Assembly: GCA_937873545.1 (NCBI GenBank)
Contig: CALMWI010000161.1
Coordinates: 1 to 5,308, forward strand
Length of the DNA stretch: 5,308 nucleotides
Source: an uncultured bacterium
GTDB taxonomy: Bacteria > UBA4055
Direction of reading: 5' to 3'
The notes beneath the pieces were generated by a model. That model was not told where the DNA came from and searched no databases. It saw only the letters and a list, made by a program, of their open reading frames with translations. Position numbers and translations under genes: made by a program. Shown piece by piece: positions 1 to 5,308 of the stretch. Numbering within the stretch: the stretch's first letter is position 1; every line of letters begins with the position of its first letter.

Positions 1-85
1 GGTTTTCAGGGAAACTGCCGCTTACGGTCATTTCGGAAGAGACGGCTTCAGCTGGGAGAAGCTTGATATGGTAAATAAACTGTAA
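1..85 (+). CDS. metK: S-adenosylmethionine synthase (methionine adenosyltransferase), C-terminal end only
   Basis: Only the last 27 codons and the TAA stop (83-85) are present; the gene begins left of the window. In the frame starting at base 2 the fragment reads VFRETAAYGHFGRDG, then FSWEKLDMVNKL. The TAAYGHFGR block followed by a W-E-K segment is the characteristic end of MetK, which makes S-adenosylmethionine from methionine and ATP in the cytoplasm. Identity is further supported by the next gene, ahcY, which acts in the same methyl cycle and starts only 23 bases downstream in the same direction, so the two are probably one operon. The catalytic residues lie outside the window and cannot be checked. 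Confidence 0.87.
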   Translation, partial: VFRETAAYGHFGRDGFSWEKLDMVNKL

Positions 86-98
86 AAGCGAATTTTTT

Positions 99-111
99 GG
101 AGATAGTAATG
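99..111 (+). promoter_or_regulatory. ribosome binding site and start choice for ahcY
   Basis: GGAG at 99-102 lies six bases before ATG at 109-111, an ideal Shine-Dalgarno spacing. The open frame extends back to a TTG at 97, but that TTG overlaps the GGAG itself and has no comparable upstream site, so ATG 109 is preferred. This gives a 473-residue protein instead of 477. Confidence 0.75.
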
Positions 112-1530
112 AAGAAGTACATTGATGAGAAAATGCCGTACAAAGTTAAGGATATCGGACTTGCTGAATATGGAAGAAAAGAAATCGACATAGCCGAAAA
201 AGAAATGCCCGGCCTTATGTCGATCAGAAAAGAATACGCACCCCAAAAACCTTTGAAAGGTGTAAGGATCACAGGCTCGTTACACATGACTATCCAGACT
301 GCAGTTCTGATAGAAACTCTCGTTGACCTCGGGGCGATCGTAAGATGGTCGAGCTGCAATATATTTTCGACGCAGGATCATGCAGCTGCTGCAATCGCTA
401 AGGCCGGAGTTCCTGTTTTTGCATGGAAAGGCGAAACGCTTGATGAATTCTGGTGGTGCACAGCTCAGTCTATGTCATTCCCCGGCGGAAAAGGACCTCA
501 GCTTATAGTGGACGACGGCGGTGATGCCACCCTTATTGCACATAAAGGTTATTTTGCTGAAAAAAATCCTAAAATTCTTGATGTTAAAGATTACAGCTCA
601 GATGGAAAAGCGCTGTTAAAATCATTAAAACTGATGCTTGCTGAAGATAAAGACAAATGGCACAGATGTATGAAAGAACTTAAAGGAGTTTCCGAAGAAA
701 CTACAACAGGCGTTCACAGACTTTATAAAATGCATGAAAACAAAGAACTTCTTATTCCTGCTATAAATGTGAATGACTCTGTAACAAAATCAAAGTTCGA
801 CAACCTGTACGGATGCAGAGAATCCCTGCCTGACGGAATTAAAAGAGCAACCGATGTGATGCTCGCAGGAAAAGTTGCCGTAGTATGCGGCTATGGTGAT
901 GTAGGTAAAGGCTCAGCTAGATCGTTAAGAAATTACGGCGCGAGAGTTATCGTAACCGAGATCGATCCCATCTGCGCTCTGCAGGCGGCTATGGAAGGCT
1001 ATGAAGTCACGACGGTTGAAGAAACCCTTGGAAAAGCTGATCTTTATGTTACTACAACAGGAAATAAAGATGTGATAACTATTGATCACATGCTCAAGAT
1101 GAAAGATCAGGCTATTGTCTGCAATATAGGCCACTTTGACAATGAAATACAGGTTGACAGACTTGAAAACTGCAAACAGCTAAAAAAGAAACTGAATATT
1201 AAACCGCAGGTTGACAAATATACTTTCAAAGACGGACACGAAATATTCCTTCTTGCTGAAGGAAGACTTGTGAACCTCGGCTGCGCAACGGGACACCCGT
1301 CTTTCGTGATGAGCAACTCTTTCTCGAACCAGGTGCTGGCTCAGATGGATCTTTGGAATAATAAATATAAAATAGGTGTTTACAGACTTTCGAAGAAGGC
1401 TGACGAAGAAGTTGCAAGGCTGCATCTAGAAAAGATCGGCGTGAAGCTAACAAAACTGTCGAAAGATCAGGCTGACTATATTGGAGTCCCTGCGGACGGC
1501 CCTTTTAAAGCGGATCATTACAGATACTAA
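109..1530 (+). CDS. ahcY: S-adenosyl-L-homocysteine hydrolase (adenosylhomocysteinase)
   Basis: Cytoplasmic NAD-dependent enzyme that reversibly splits S-adenosylhomocysteine into adenosine and homocysteine, relieving product inhibition of SAM methyltransferases. The product is 473 residues from ATG 109. Seen in order: substrate-domain SLHMT (57-61), VDDGGDAT (134-141), SEETTTG (195-201), and NVNDSVTKSKFDN (220-232) carrying the catalytic Lys227 and Asp231 equivalents; the NAD-binding GYGDVGKG (261-268) with the ribose-binding acidic residue near 284; CNIGHFDNE (338-346); NLGCATGHPSFVMSNSF (389-405); and the C-terminal KADHYRY, which in the family reaches the cofactor of the neighbouring subunit. 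It carries the roughly 40-residue insertion (about 147-190) of the long bacterial/plant form. One oddity is WWCTAQ (115-120), where most homologues I recall have Glu in place of Ala. It ends in tandem stops TAA TGA, then a hairpin terminator. Confidence 0.97.
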   Translation: MKKYIDEKMPYKVKDIGLAEYGRKEIDIAEKEMPGLMSIRKEYAPQKPLKGVRITGSLHMTIQTAVLIETLVDLGAIVRWSSCNIFSTQDHAAAAIAKAGVPVFAWKGETLDEFWWCTAQSMSFPGGKGPQLIVDDGGDATLIAHKGYFAEKNPKILDVKDYSSDGKALLKSLKLMLAEDKDKWHRCMKELKGVSEETTTGVHRLYKMHENKELLIPAINVNDSVTKSKFDNLYGCRESLPDGIKRATDVMLAGKVAVVCGYGDVGKGSARSLRNYGARVIVTEIDPICALQAAMEGYEVTTVEETLGKADLYVTTTGNKDVITIDHMLKMKDQAIVCNIGHFDNEIQVDRLENCKQLKKKLNIKPQVDKYTFKDGHEIFLLAEGRLVNLGCATGHPSFVMSNSFSNQVLAQMDLWNNKYKIGVYRLSKKADEEVARLHLEKIGVKLTKLSKDQADYIGVPADGPFKADHYRY

Positions 1531-1532
1531 TG

Positions 1533-1559
1533 AAAAAGCCCGGCTGAGCCGGGTTTTTT
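1533..1559. terminator. bidirectional Rho-independent terminator between convergent ahcY and the HutD-like gene
   Basis: A perfect 6-bp GC stem, CCCGGC (1539-1544) and GCCGGG (1548-1553), closes a TGA loop. It is followed on the plus strand by six T (1554-1559) and preceded by five A (1533-1537), which become a T run on the minus strand. It can therefore stop ahcY transcripts from the left and oxidoreductase-HutD transcripts from the right. The stop codon of the HutD-like gene (1560-1558 on the minus strand) lies inside this element. Confidence 0.92.
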
Positions 1560-2124
1560 ATTGATAGATAATCTTCACTGCTATCGCATTCCCTTTGACC
1601 CTGATTGCTACAGATGCGATCTCAGTTATATGCAGAAGATGATAATGCTTTATCTTTACATTTATTCCGATTGATTCGATCTGAGCATAATCACCGCAGC
1701 AAAGAATGAAAAGTTCTCCAGCGCCTTCTGAGAACACAACCTCCCCGTTGACCGCAATTACCTCTGAGCTGCAAACTTCTTTTAAAGTAAATACATTAAA
1801 ATCTTTGATCGGACCTTCTTTAAGTACCGCCTCAGTTTTAAGATCTCCGGAAAATATCGCCATGTCTGAATAACTGTTTATCTCATTAATGCTACCATCT
1901 GAATGTTCAAGCCTGATCCCATTACCTTCAAGCATCATCAGAACTCTATTGTATCCAGAAAAATCTGAAAACGGCCCGTTCTCGGTTACTCCCGCGATAC
2001 TGAGCCTGAAAATAAAATCGCCTCTTTCCTTTTCCTGCTTAACATAAAGTTCTTTCGTGATACCTTTACCGTTCTTCCAGGGTACCGTTTTAAATTCTTC
2101 CGACGGTATTATTTTATATTTCAA
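1558..2124 (-). CDS. HutD/Ves-family cupin protein
   Basis: A 188-residue protein close to the usual family length. Family signatures seen in order: PWKNGKG followed by TKEL (15-26), FRLSIAGV (39-46), GPFSDFSGYNR (50-60), LEGNGIRLEH (65-74), FSGD (91-94) and DFNV (108-111). These match the HutD/Ves family (DUF886-type double cupins). HutD accompanies histidine-utilisation genes in Pseudomonas, and Ves is its stand-alone relative in E. coli; a biochemical activity is not established for either as far as I know. No hut gene is present here, so a link to histidine catabolism is not supported by context. The start is TTG at 2124, overlapping the TGA stop of the upstream oxidoreductase in TTGA; no in-frame ATG or GTG precedes the conserved WKNG block, so TTG is needed. 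No signal peptide is seen, so it is probably cytosolic. Family assignment is confident; function is unknown. Confidence 0.9.
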   Translation of the reverse strand: MKYKIIPSEEFKTVPWKNGKGITKELYVKQEKERGDFIFRLSIAGVTENGPFSDFSGYNRVLMMLEGNGIRLEHSDGSINEINSYSDMAIFSGDLKTEAVLKEGPIKDFNVFTLKEVCSSEVIAVNGEVVFSEGAGELFILCCGDYAQIESIGINVKIKHYHLLHITEIASVAIRVKGNAIAVKIIYQ

Positions 2125-3734
2125 TCCTTATTCCCCTTTTTCATAATATCTATTGCTACCGCTTCTGCGATCTTAATTCCGTCAACCGCGGCTGAAATAA
2201 TACCTCCTGCGTAGCCCGCACCTTCCCCTCCCGGGTATAATCCTTTGACATTCACGCTTTGAAAGTTCTGTCCCCTGACTATTCTTACTGGAGACGATGT
2301 CCTTGTTTCCACTCCAGTTAGAACTGCGTCTTTCATTGCGAATCCGTTGATCTGCTTATCGAAAAAAGGAATGGCTTCCCTAATAGCTGAGACCGCAAAT
2401 TCCGGTAAAGCCGAACCAAGATCTGTGAACTTCACACCCGGCTGATACGACGGATGTACAGATCCTTCAGCTTCAGATGGTTTTCCTTCAAGAAAATCTC
2501 CGACAAGCTGAGCCGGAGCGTAATAATTGCTTCCGCCTAAAATGTAAGCCTGTTTTTCAATCTGTTCCTGAAATTTCATGCCTCCTAGGGCTCCGTCTGG
2601 ATAATCTTTCGGCTCCACTCCGACCACAATAGCGCTGTTAGCGTTCTGCTCATCTCTTAAATACTGGCTCATACCGTTTGTCACAACGCACTCTATCTCA
2701 GATGTAGCCGCCACAACTCTTCCTCCCGGACACATACAGAAGCTGTACACGCTTCTTCCGCTGGTGCAGTGATGTACCAGTTTATAATCTGCCGCGCCAA
2801 TCCTGCTGTCCGCTGAATAAACCCCCAGTCTGCTTTTATTTATCAATTCCTGAGGGTGCTCGATTCTGAAACCGATAGAAAAAGGCTTCGGCTCCATCGA
2901 AACGCCTTTATTATGAAGCATTCTGAATGTATCGCGCGCGCTGTGACCGATCGCAAAAACAATTTGCTCGGATAATAAGTTTTGCCCGTTGTTAAGTGAA
3001 ATACCTTTAATCTTATTATCTTCAATTAGAATATCATCAGCCCTGCTTTCGAATCTAAATTCTCCGCCTAGCGAAATTATAGTATTTCTTAAATTTTCTA
3101 CTACCCTGACAAGTTTGAATGTTCCGACATGAGGTTTGCTTATATAAAGTATCTCTTCGGGAGCACCGGAATTAACAAGCTCCTGAAGCACTTTTCTTCC
3201 GTAATGGTTCGGATCTTTTATCTGAGTATTGAGCTTGCCGTCAGAAAATGTTCCGGCACCGCCTTCTCCGAACTGGACATTGGATCCCGGATTGAGAACT
3301 CCGCCCTTCCAGAATCCGAAAGTATCAAGACTCCTTTCTTTTACAGCTTTTCCCCTCTCGATAACTACCGGCCTGAACCCGTTTTCAGCTAGTATCAGCG
3401 CTGCAAATAAACCGCATGGACCTGTGCCTACAATAACGGGTCGATCAGATAGTTTTTCACTCGCTTTTATATTAAATTTATAATCCATATCAGGAGAAAT
3501 CCTGACATTTTTGTACTTTTTAAGATTTGCTAATACCTTCTTTTCATTTATGATTTCTGCATCGATCGAATATACAAAAATAACATTATCCTTTTTTCTC
3601 GCATCGTAGCTTCTTTTAAATATTTTATAACCAAGTAAGTCTGAATTCTTTAACTTAAGCCTTTTAATTATCTCTGTTTCAATGTCTTCTTCCTTATGGT
3701 TAACGGGAAGCTTAATTTCATTTAAACGCAGCAT
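2121..3734 (-). CDS. NAD(P)/FAD-dependent oxidoreductase, COG2509 (uncharacterised FAD-dependent dehydrogenase) family
   Basis: A 537-residue protein. An N-terminal region of about 95 residues precedes the Rossmann dinucleotide fold: VIVGTGPCGLFAA (100-112), a GxGxxG FAD site, with the ribose-binding acidic Glu126 in VVIERG. Then come the family hallmark FGEGGAGTFSDGKLNT (155-170), SFCMCPGGRVVAATSE (331-346) with a CxC pair (Cys333, Cys335), NANSAIVVG (364-372), GVETRTSSPVRI (474-485), and the FAD-closing PGGEGAGYAGGIISAAVDG (501-519). Length and motif order match intact COG2509 proteins, which are widespread but, to my knowledge, have no assigned substrate. No signal peptide or membrane segment is seen. 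The start ATG (3734) has AGGA six to seven bases upstream. It is the first gene of a probable two-gene unit with the HutD-like gene; a terminator lies just upstream, so it needs its own promoter or read-through, and I see no clear promoter. Confidence 0.92.
   Translation of the reverse strand: MLRLNEIKLPVNHKEEDIETEIIKRLKLKNSDLLGYKIFKRSYDARKKDNVIFVYSIDAEIINEKKVLANLKKYKNVRISPDMDYKFNIKASEKLSDRPVIVGTGPCGLFAALILAENGFRPVVIERGKAVKERSLDTFGFWKGGVLNPGSNVQFGEGGAGTFSDGKLNTQIKDPNHYGRKVLQELVNSGAPEEILYISKPHVGTFKLVRVVENLRNTIISLGGEFRFESRADDILIEDNKIKGISLNNGQNLLSEQIVFAIGHSARDTFRMLHNKGVSMEPKPFSIGFRIEHPQELINKSRLGVYSADSRIGAADYKLVHHCTSGRSVYSFCMCPGGRVVAATSEIECVVTNGMSQYLRDEQNANSAIVVGVEPKDYPDGALGGMKFQEQIEKQAYILGGSNYYAPAQLVGDFLEGKPSEAEGSVHPSYQPGVKFTDLGSALPEFAVSAIREAIPFFDKQINGFAMKDAVLTGVETRTSSPVRIVRGQNFQSVNVKGLYPGGEGAGYAGGIISAAVDGIKIAEAVAIDIMKKGNKD
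2122..2136 (-). promoter_or_regulatory. ribosome binding site and TTG start of the HutD-like gene, overlapping the upstream stop
   Basis: Read on the minus strand, GGGG (2136-2133) lies eight bases before TTG (2124-2122), and AAGGA (2129-2125) abuts the start. The TTG shares bases with the TGA stop (2123-2121) of the oxidoreductase, the classic four-base arrangement for translational coupling, here with TTG in place of ATG. Which purine stretch acts as the Shine-Dalgarno is not certain. Confidence 0.6.
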
Positions 3735-3750
3735 GATTTATCCTGATTGT

Positions 3751-3783
3751 TAAAACAAATTAGGCGCAATAAAGCGCCTAATT
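3751..3783 (-). terminator. Rho-independent terminator of the RRM protein gene
   Basis: A perfect 10-bp inverted repeat, AATTAGGCGC (3758-3767) and GCGCCTAATT (3774-3783), encloses a six-base loop AATAAA. On the minus strand it is followed by TGTTTT, a T-rich tail (3757-3752). It sits about 34 bases after the RRM gene stop and 17 bases before the oxidoreductase ribosome site. It therefore most likely ends the RRM transcript and separates the two genes, or lets a fraction read through. Confidence 0.8.
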
Positions 3784-3816
3784 GATTTGGAAATATTTAA
3801 AGAGAAACGATTGTGT

Positions 3817-4188
3817 TTATCTGTCTCCTCGACTTCCACCGCGGCTGTTGTTAAATCCGCCTCTATTTCCTGTCTGTCCGCCTCTGTTTCCGCCGCCGAA
3901 TCCGCCTCTGCTTCCGCCGTGAAAACCTCTGTTTCCCTCGCCTTCCGGTTTCGGTTTAGATTCGTTGACTTTCAGTTCTCTTCCGTTCAATTCTCTTCCG
4001 TTCATCTCTTTGATTGCGTTTAGCGCTTCATCATTGTTCGGCATTTCTACAAAACCGAATCCTTTTGAACGGCCGTCAATTTTATCTGTCACAACTACTG
4101 CTGAATCAACTTGTCCGAATTCTTCGAACGCTTTTTTCAGATCCTCGTCTTTTGTTGAGTAAGACAGATTTCCCGCGTAAATTTTCAT
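3817..4188 (-). CDS. RNA-binding protein: single RRM domain with glycine/arginine-rich (RGG) tail
   Basis: A 123-residue protein. Residues 1-78 form one RNA recognition motif: RNP2 is IYAGNL (3-8) and RNP1 is KGFGFVEM (42-49), with the aromatic residues that stack on RNA bases retained at Tyr4, Phe44 and Phe46. The RRM ends in the typical LKVNESKPKP. The tail (about 82-123) is a low-complexity Gly/Arg/Asn region with four RGG boxes (94, 102, 109, 116), like cyanobacterial Rbp proteins and plant glycine-rich RNA-binding proteins. Family members bind single-stranded RNA, and several are cold-induced or act as RNA chaperones; cold control is not shown here. ATG 4188 has AGGAG (4199-4195) six bases upstream. 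The gene has its own promoter candidate and terminator, so it is probably monocistronic. NGRELNGREL (63-72) looks duplicated, but the RRM keeps normal length. Confidence 0.95.
   Translation of the reverse strand: MKIYAGNLSYSTKDEDLKKAFEEFGQVDSAVVVTDKIDGRSKGFGFVEMPNNDEALNAIKEMNGRELNGRELKVNESKPKPEGEGNRGFHGGSRGGFGGGNRGGQTGNRGGFNNSRGGSRGDR
3856..3936 (-). repeat. imperfect tandem repeats encoding the RGG tail
   Basis: Three near-identical 15-base units occur at 3856-3870, 3877-3891 and 3901-3915, differing at one or two positions. A diverged fourth copy ends at 3936. They are spaced 21-24 bases apart and encode Gly-Asn/Ser-Arg-Gly-Gly units. Spacing is always a multiple of three, so slippage would change RGG copy number without breaking the frame. 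Confidence 0.75.
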
Positions 4189-4194
4189 TCGCCT

Positions 4195-4199
4195 CTCCT
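4195..4199 (-). promoter_or_regulatory. ribosome binding site of the RRM protein gene
   Basis: On the minus strand AGGAG is placed six bases before ATG 4188. It is the strongest Shine-Dalgarno in the window, in keeping with a well-expressed protein. Confidence 0.8.
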
Positions 4200-4284
4200 G
4201 GTTTGCGTTTCCTTTAGGTTTGTTCTATAAAAAGTTCTCTGTATTTCAAATCCCTTTTTCTACATGATTATTAACAACACACTA

Positions 4285-4313
4285 ATTTTAAAACATATTT
4301 ATCATAAAATCAA
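4285..4313 (-). promoter_or_regulatory. candidate sigma-70-like promoter of the RRM protein gene
   Basis: On the minus strand TTGATT (4313-4308) is followed after 17 bases by TAAAAT (4290-4285), matching four of six and five of six consensus positions at optimal spacing. It would start RNA near 4278 and leave a leader of about 90 bases. The region is AT-rich, so chance matches are common, and if the organism belongs to Bacteroidota proper its consensus differs. Confidence 0.4.
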
Positions 4314-4355
4314 CAACTAAATAAAATATTTTCTTGAATGTCTGCAATAATCTGC

Positions 4356-4383
4356 TTGAAGAAACAGCTAAATTTTATTATAT
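4356..4383 (+). promoter_or_regulatory. candidate promoter of the AAA+ regulator gene
   Basis: TTGAAG (4356-4361) and TTATAT (4378-4383) are separated by 16 bases, which would start RNA around 4390 and give a leader of about 38 bases. The match is only moderate, and the AT-rich setting makes it uncertain. No GG-N10-GC sigma-54 promoter element is evident in this interval. Confidence 0.3.
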
Positions 4384-4384
4384 T

Positions 4385-4420
4385 CCGGTTCTGAACTAAA
4401 ACTTAAAGGATCGAAACCGG
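4385..4420 (+). repeat. inverted repeat in the leader of the regulator gene
   Basis: CCGGTT (4385-4390) and AACCGG (4415-4420) are perfect 6-base inverted arms around a 24-base spacer that contains AAAGGA (4405-4410). The pairing could form in the messenger RNA just ahead of the start codon. The loop is long and the arms short, so it may be chance. Confidence 0.3.
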
Positions 4421-4427
4421 TAAACTT

Positions 4428-5308
4428 ATGTCAATTAAACAACTGAATTTAGATTACGGACCAAACTACAATGAGTTTGGGATAATCGGATATTCGGACA
4501 GAATTTCCGAAGTTGTCACTATAGTAAAAACAGTAGCACCCACAAGCTTGTCGGTACTTATTTCCGGCGAAAGCGGAACAGGTAAAGAGATTATCGCGGA
4601 ACTTATTCATAAACTCAGCGAAAGAAAAAATAACAGGTTCATACCGATCAACTGCGGAGCTATACCTGAAGGACTTATCGAAAATGAACTTTTCGGACAC
4701 GAAAAAGGTTCTTATACAAGCGCTTCTGAAAAGTCAAAAGGATATTTTGAGGTTGCTGATAAAGGAACTATTTTTCTAGATGAGATAGGCGAACTTCCGC
4801 TTTCAAGCCAGGTCAAACTCTTAAGAGTGCTGGAAAACGGTACATTCATGAAAGTAGGCGGTTCGACGAATATTCAGGTGGATGTAAGGGTAATTGCCGC
4901 CACTAATAAAAATCTTACTAAAATGGTTGAGAAAGGAACCTTCCGTGAAGATCTTTACTTCAGGCTCAAGGCTGTTACGCTTCATTTACCTTCACTTAGG
5001 GAAAGACTGACAGACATTCCATTATTTGTACTTAAATTTGCGCATGATTCCGCAGATAAATACGGACGATCTCAACTTCTGTTCGATAAGGAATCACTTT
5101 CTGAGATCGCCAATCATCACTGGAAAGGAAATGTCAGGGAGCTAAAAAATTTTATTGACATGCTTACGGTTATGGAGACCGGTAAATCTGTTGACGGCGA
5201 TGTGATAAGAAAATATCTTAAAACAGAAAAAAGCGCGTCATACCTTCCTATGGTTATAAATGACGACCCGCTTAAACAGGATAGTGAACTCATATTCAGA
5301 ACACTCTT
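4428..5308 (+). CDS. sigma-54-interaction (AAA+) domain transcriptional regulator, C-terminus cut by window edge
   Basis: The first 293 codons of a bacterial enhancer-binding-type AAA+ ATPase; the gene runs off the right edge. The AAA+ domain begins almost at once (FGIIG at 17-21) with no receiver, GAF or PAS domain. Seen: Walker A GESGTGKE (47-54), NCGAIPEG (75-82), ELFGHEKG (87-94), Walker B GTIFLDEIGELPL (113-125), sensor I AATN (157-160), arginine-finger segment FREDLYFRL (172-180), PSLRER (188-193) and sensor II WKGNVRELKN (232-241). The sigma-54 contact loop GAFTGA reads GSYTSA (94-99; bases 4707-4724). The pattern resembles the receiver-less regulator that precedes lptE and secG in Bacteroidota; that neighbourhood lies beyond the window. 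ATG 4428 is the first possible start after an in-frame stop at 4404; its ribosome site is weak (AAAGGA is 17 bases away). A DNA-binding domain cannot be judged. Confidence 0.93.
   Translation, partial: MSIKQLNLDYGPNYNEFGIIGYSDRISEVVTIVKTVAPTSLSVLISGESGTGKEIIAELIHKLSERKNNRFIPINCGAIPEGLIENELFGHEKGSYTSASEKSKGYFEVADKGTIFLDEIGELPLSSQVKLLRVLENGTFMKVGGSTNIQVDVRVIAATNKNLTKMVEKGTFREDLYFRLKAVTLHLPSLRERLTDIPLFVLKFAHDSADKYGRSQLLFDKESLSEIANHHWKGNVRELKNFIDMLTVMETGKSVDGDVIRKYLKTEKSASYLPMVINDDPLKQDSELIFRTL

Noticed and set aside
97..108. Four-codon upstream extension of AhcY from TTG at 97
   Set aside because: The TTG overlaps the GGAG ribosome site that serves ATG 109, and the extra residues are not part of any recognised family motif.
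3960..4010. Apparent internal duplication NGRELNGREL in the RRM protein (15-base near-repeat TTCTCTTCCGTTC)
   Set aside because: Compared with typical bacterial RRMs the segment has normal length, so it is not an insertion; the resemblance follows from the usual NG-x-x-x-x-GR-x-L pattern.
3787..4023. Plus-strand open frame opposite the RRM gene, rich in Ser/Ala
   Set aside because: Its Ser/Ala-rich product is the antisense reading of the Gly/Arg repeats; it has no domain, and the minus strand holds a clear RRM gene with a ribosome site.
4341..4360. Ten-base direct repeat TCTGCAATAA / TCTGCTTGAA
   Set aside because: Only the first five bases are identical between copies, too weak to call an operator.
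4388..4396. Short palindrome GTTCTGAAC near the predicted start of the regulator transcript
   Set aside because: Four-base arms in AT-rich DNA are expected by chance, and no second copy is seen elsewhere in the intergenic region.
4449..4700. Minus-strand open frame opposite the AAA+ regulator
   Set aside because: It is a shadow of strongly conserved AAA+ coding sequence, with no recognisable motif.
1..5308. Mobile element, CRISPR array, phage or toxin-antitoxin/defence system
   Set aside because: No transposase, integrase, spaced identical repeats, terminal inverted repeats or defence-gene motifs are visible; the genes are housekeeping or conserved-family genes with consistent composition.

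Overview
This window looks like an ordinary bacterial chromosomal segment of moderate, somewhat AT-rich composition, with no mobile element, CRISPR array, tRNA or rRNA visible. The best clue to the lineage is the AAA+ regulator at the right end. Its motifs read like the short, receiver-less sigma-54-activator-type protein that in Bacteroidota and relatives usually sits near lptE and secG. Together with a single-RRM, glycine-rich RNA-binding protein and a long-form S-adenosylhomocysteine hydrolase, this suggests the Fibrobacterota-Chlorobiota-Bacteroidota (FCB) superphylum or a neighbouring candidate phylum. I cannot name the organism, and the placement rests on remembered family patterns, not a search.

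Layout. (1) Positions 1-1559, plus strand: the last 27 codons of metK, then after a 23-base gap the complete ahcY, closed by a strong GC hairpin terminator. The pair makes S-adenosylmethionine (SAM) and removes S-adenosylhomocysteine, two successive arms of the activated methyl cycle. (2) Positions 1558-3734, minus strand: an uncharacterised FAD-dependent oxidoreductase of the COG2509 type, overlapping by four bases a HutD/Ves-family cupin gene that starts at TTG. The two are probably translationally coupled, and their transcript ends at the same hairpin that ends ahcY, which works in both directions. (3) Positions 3751-4313, minus strand: an RRM/RGG-type RNA-binding protein gene with a good ribosome site, a plausible sigma-70-like promoter and its own hairpin terminator. 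(4) Positions 4189-4427: a 239-base AT-rich divergent intergenic region. (5) Positions 4428-5308, plus strand: the AAA+ sigma-54-interaction-type regulator, cut by the window edge, with a degenerate GAFTGA loop (GSYTSA).

I found no convincing undescribed system. The items most worth a second look are the altered sigma-54 contact loop, and the tightly coupled pair of two conserved, poorly understood genes (COG2509 oxidoreductase and HutD-like cupin).
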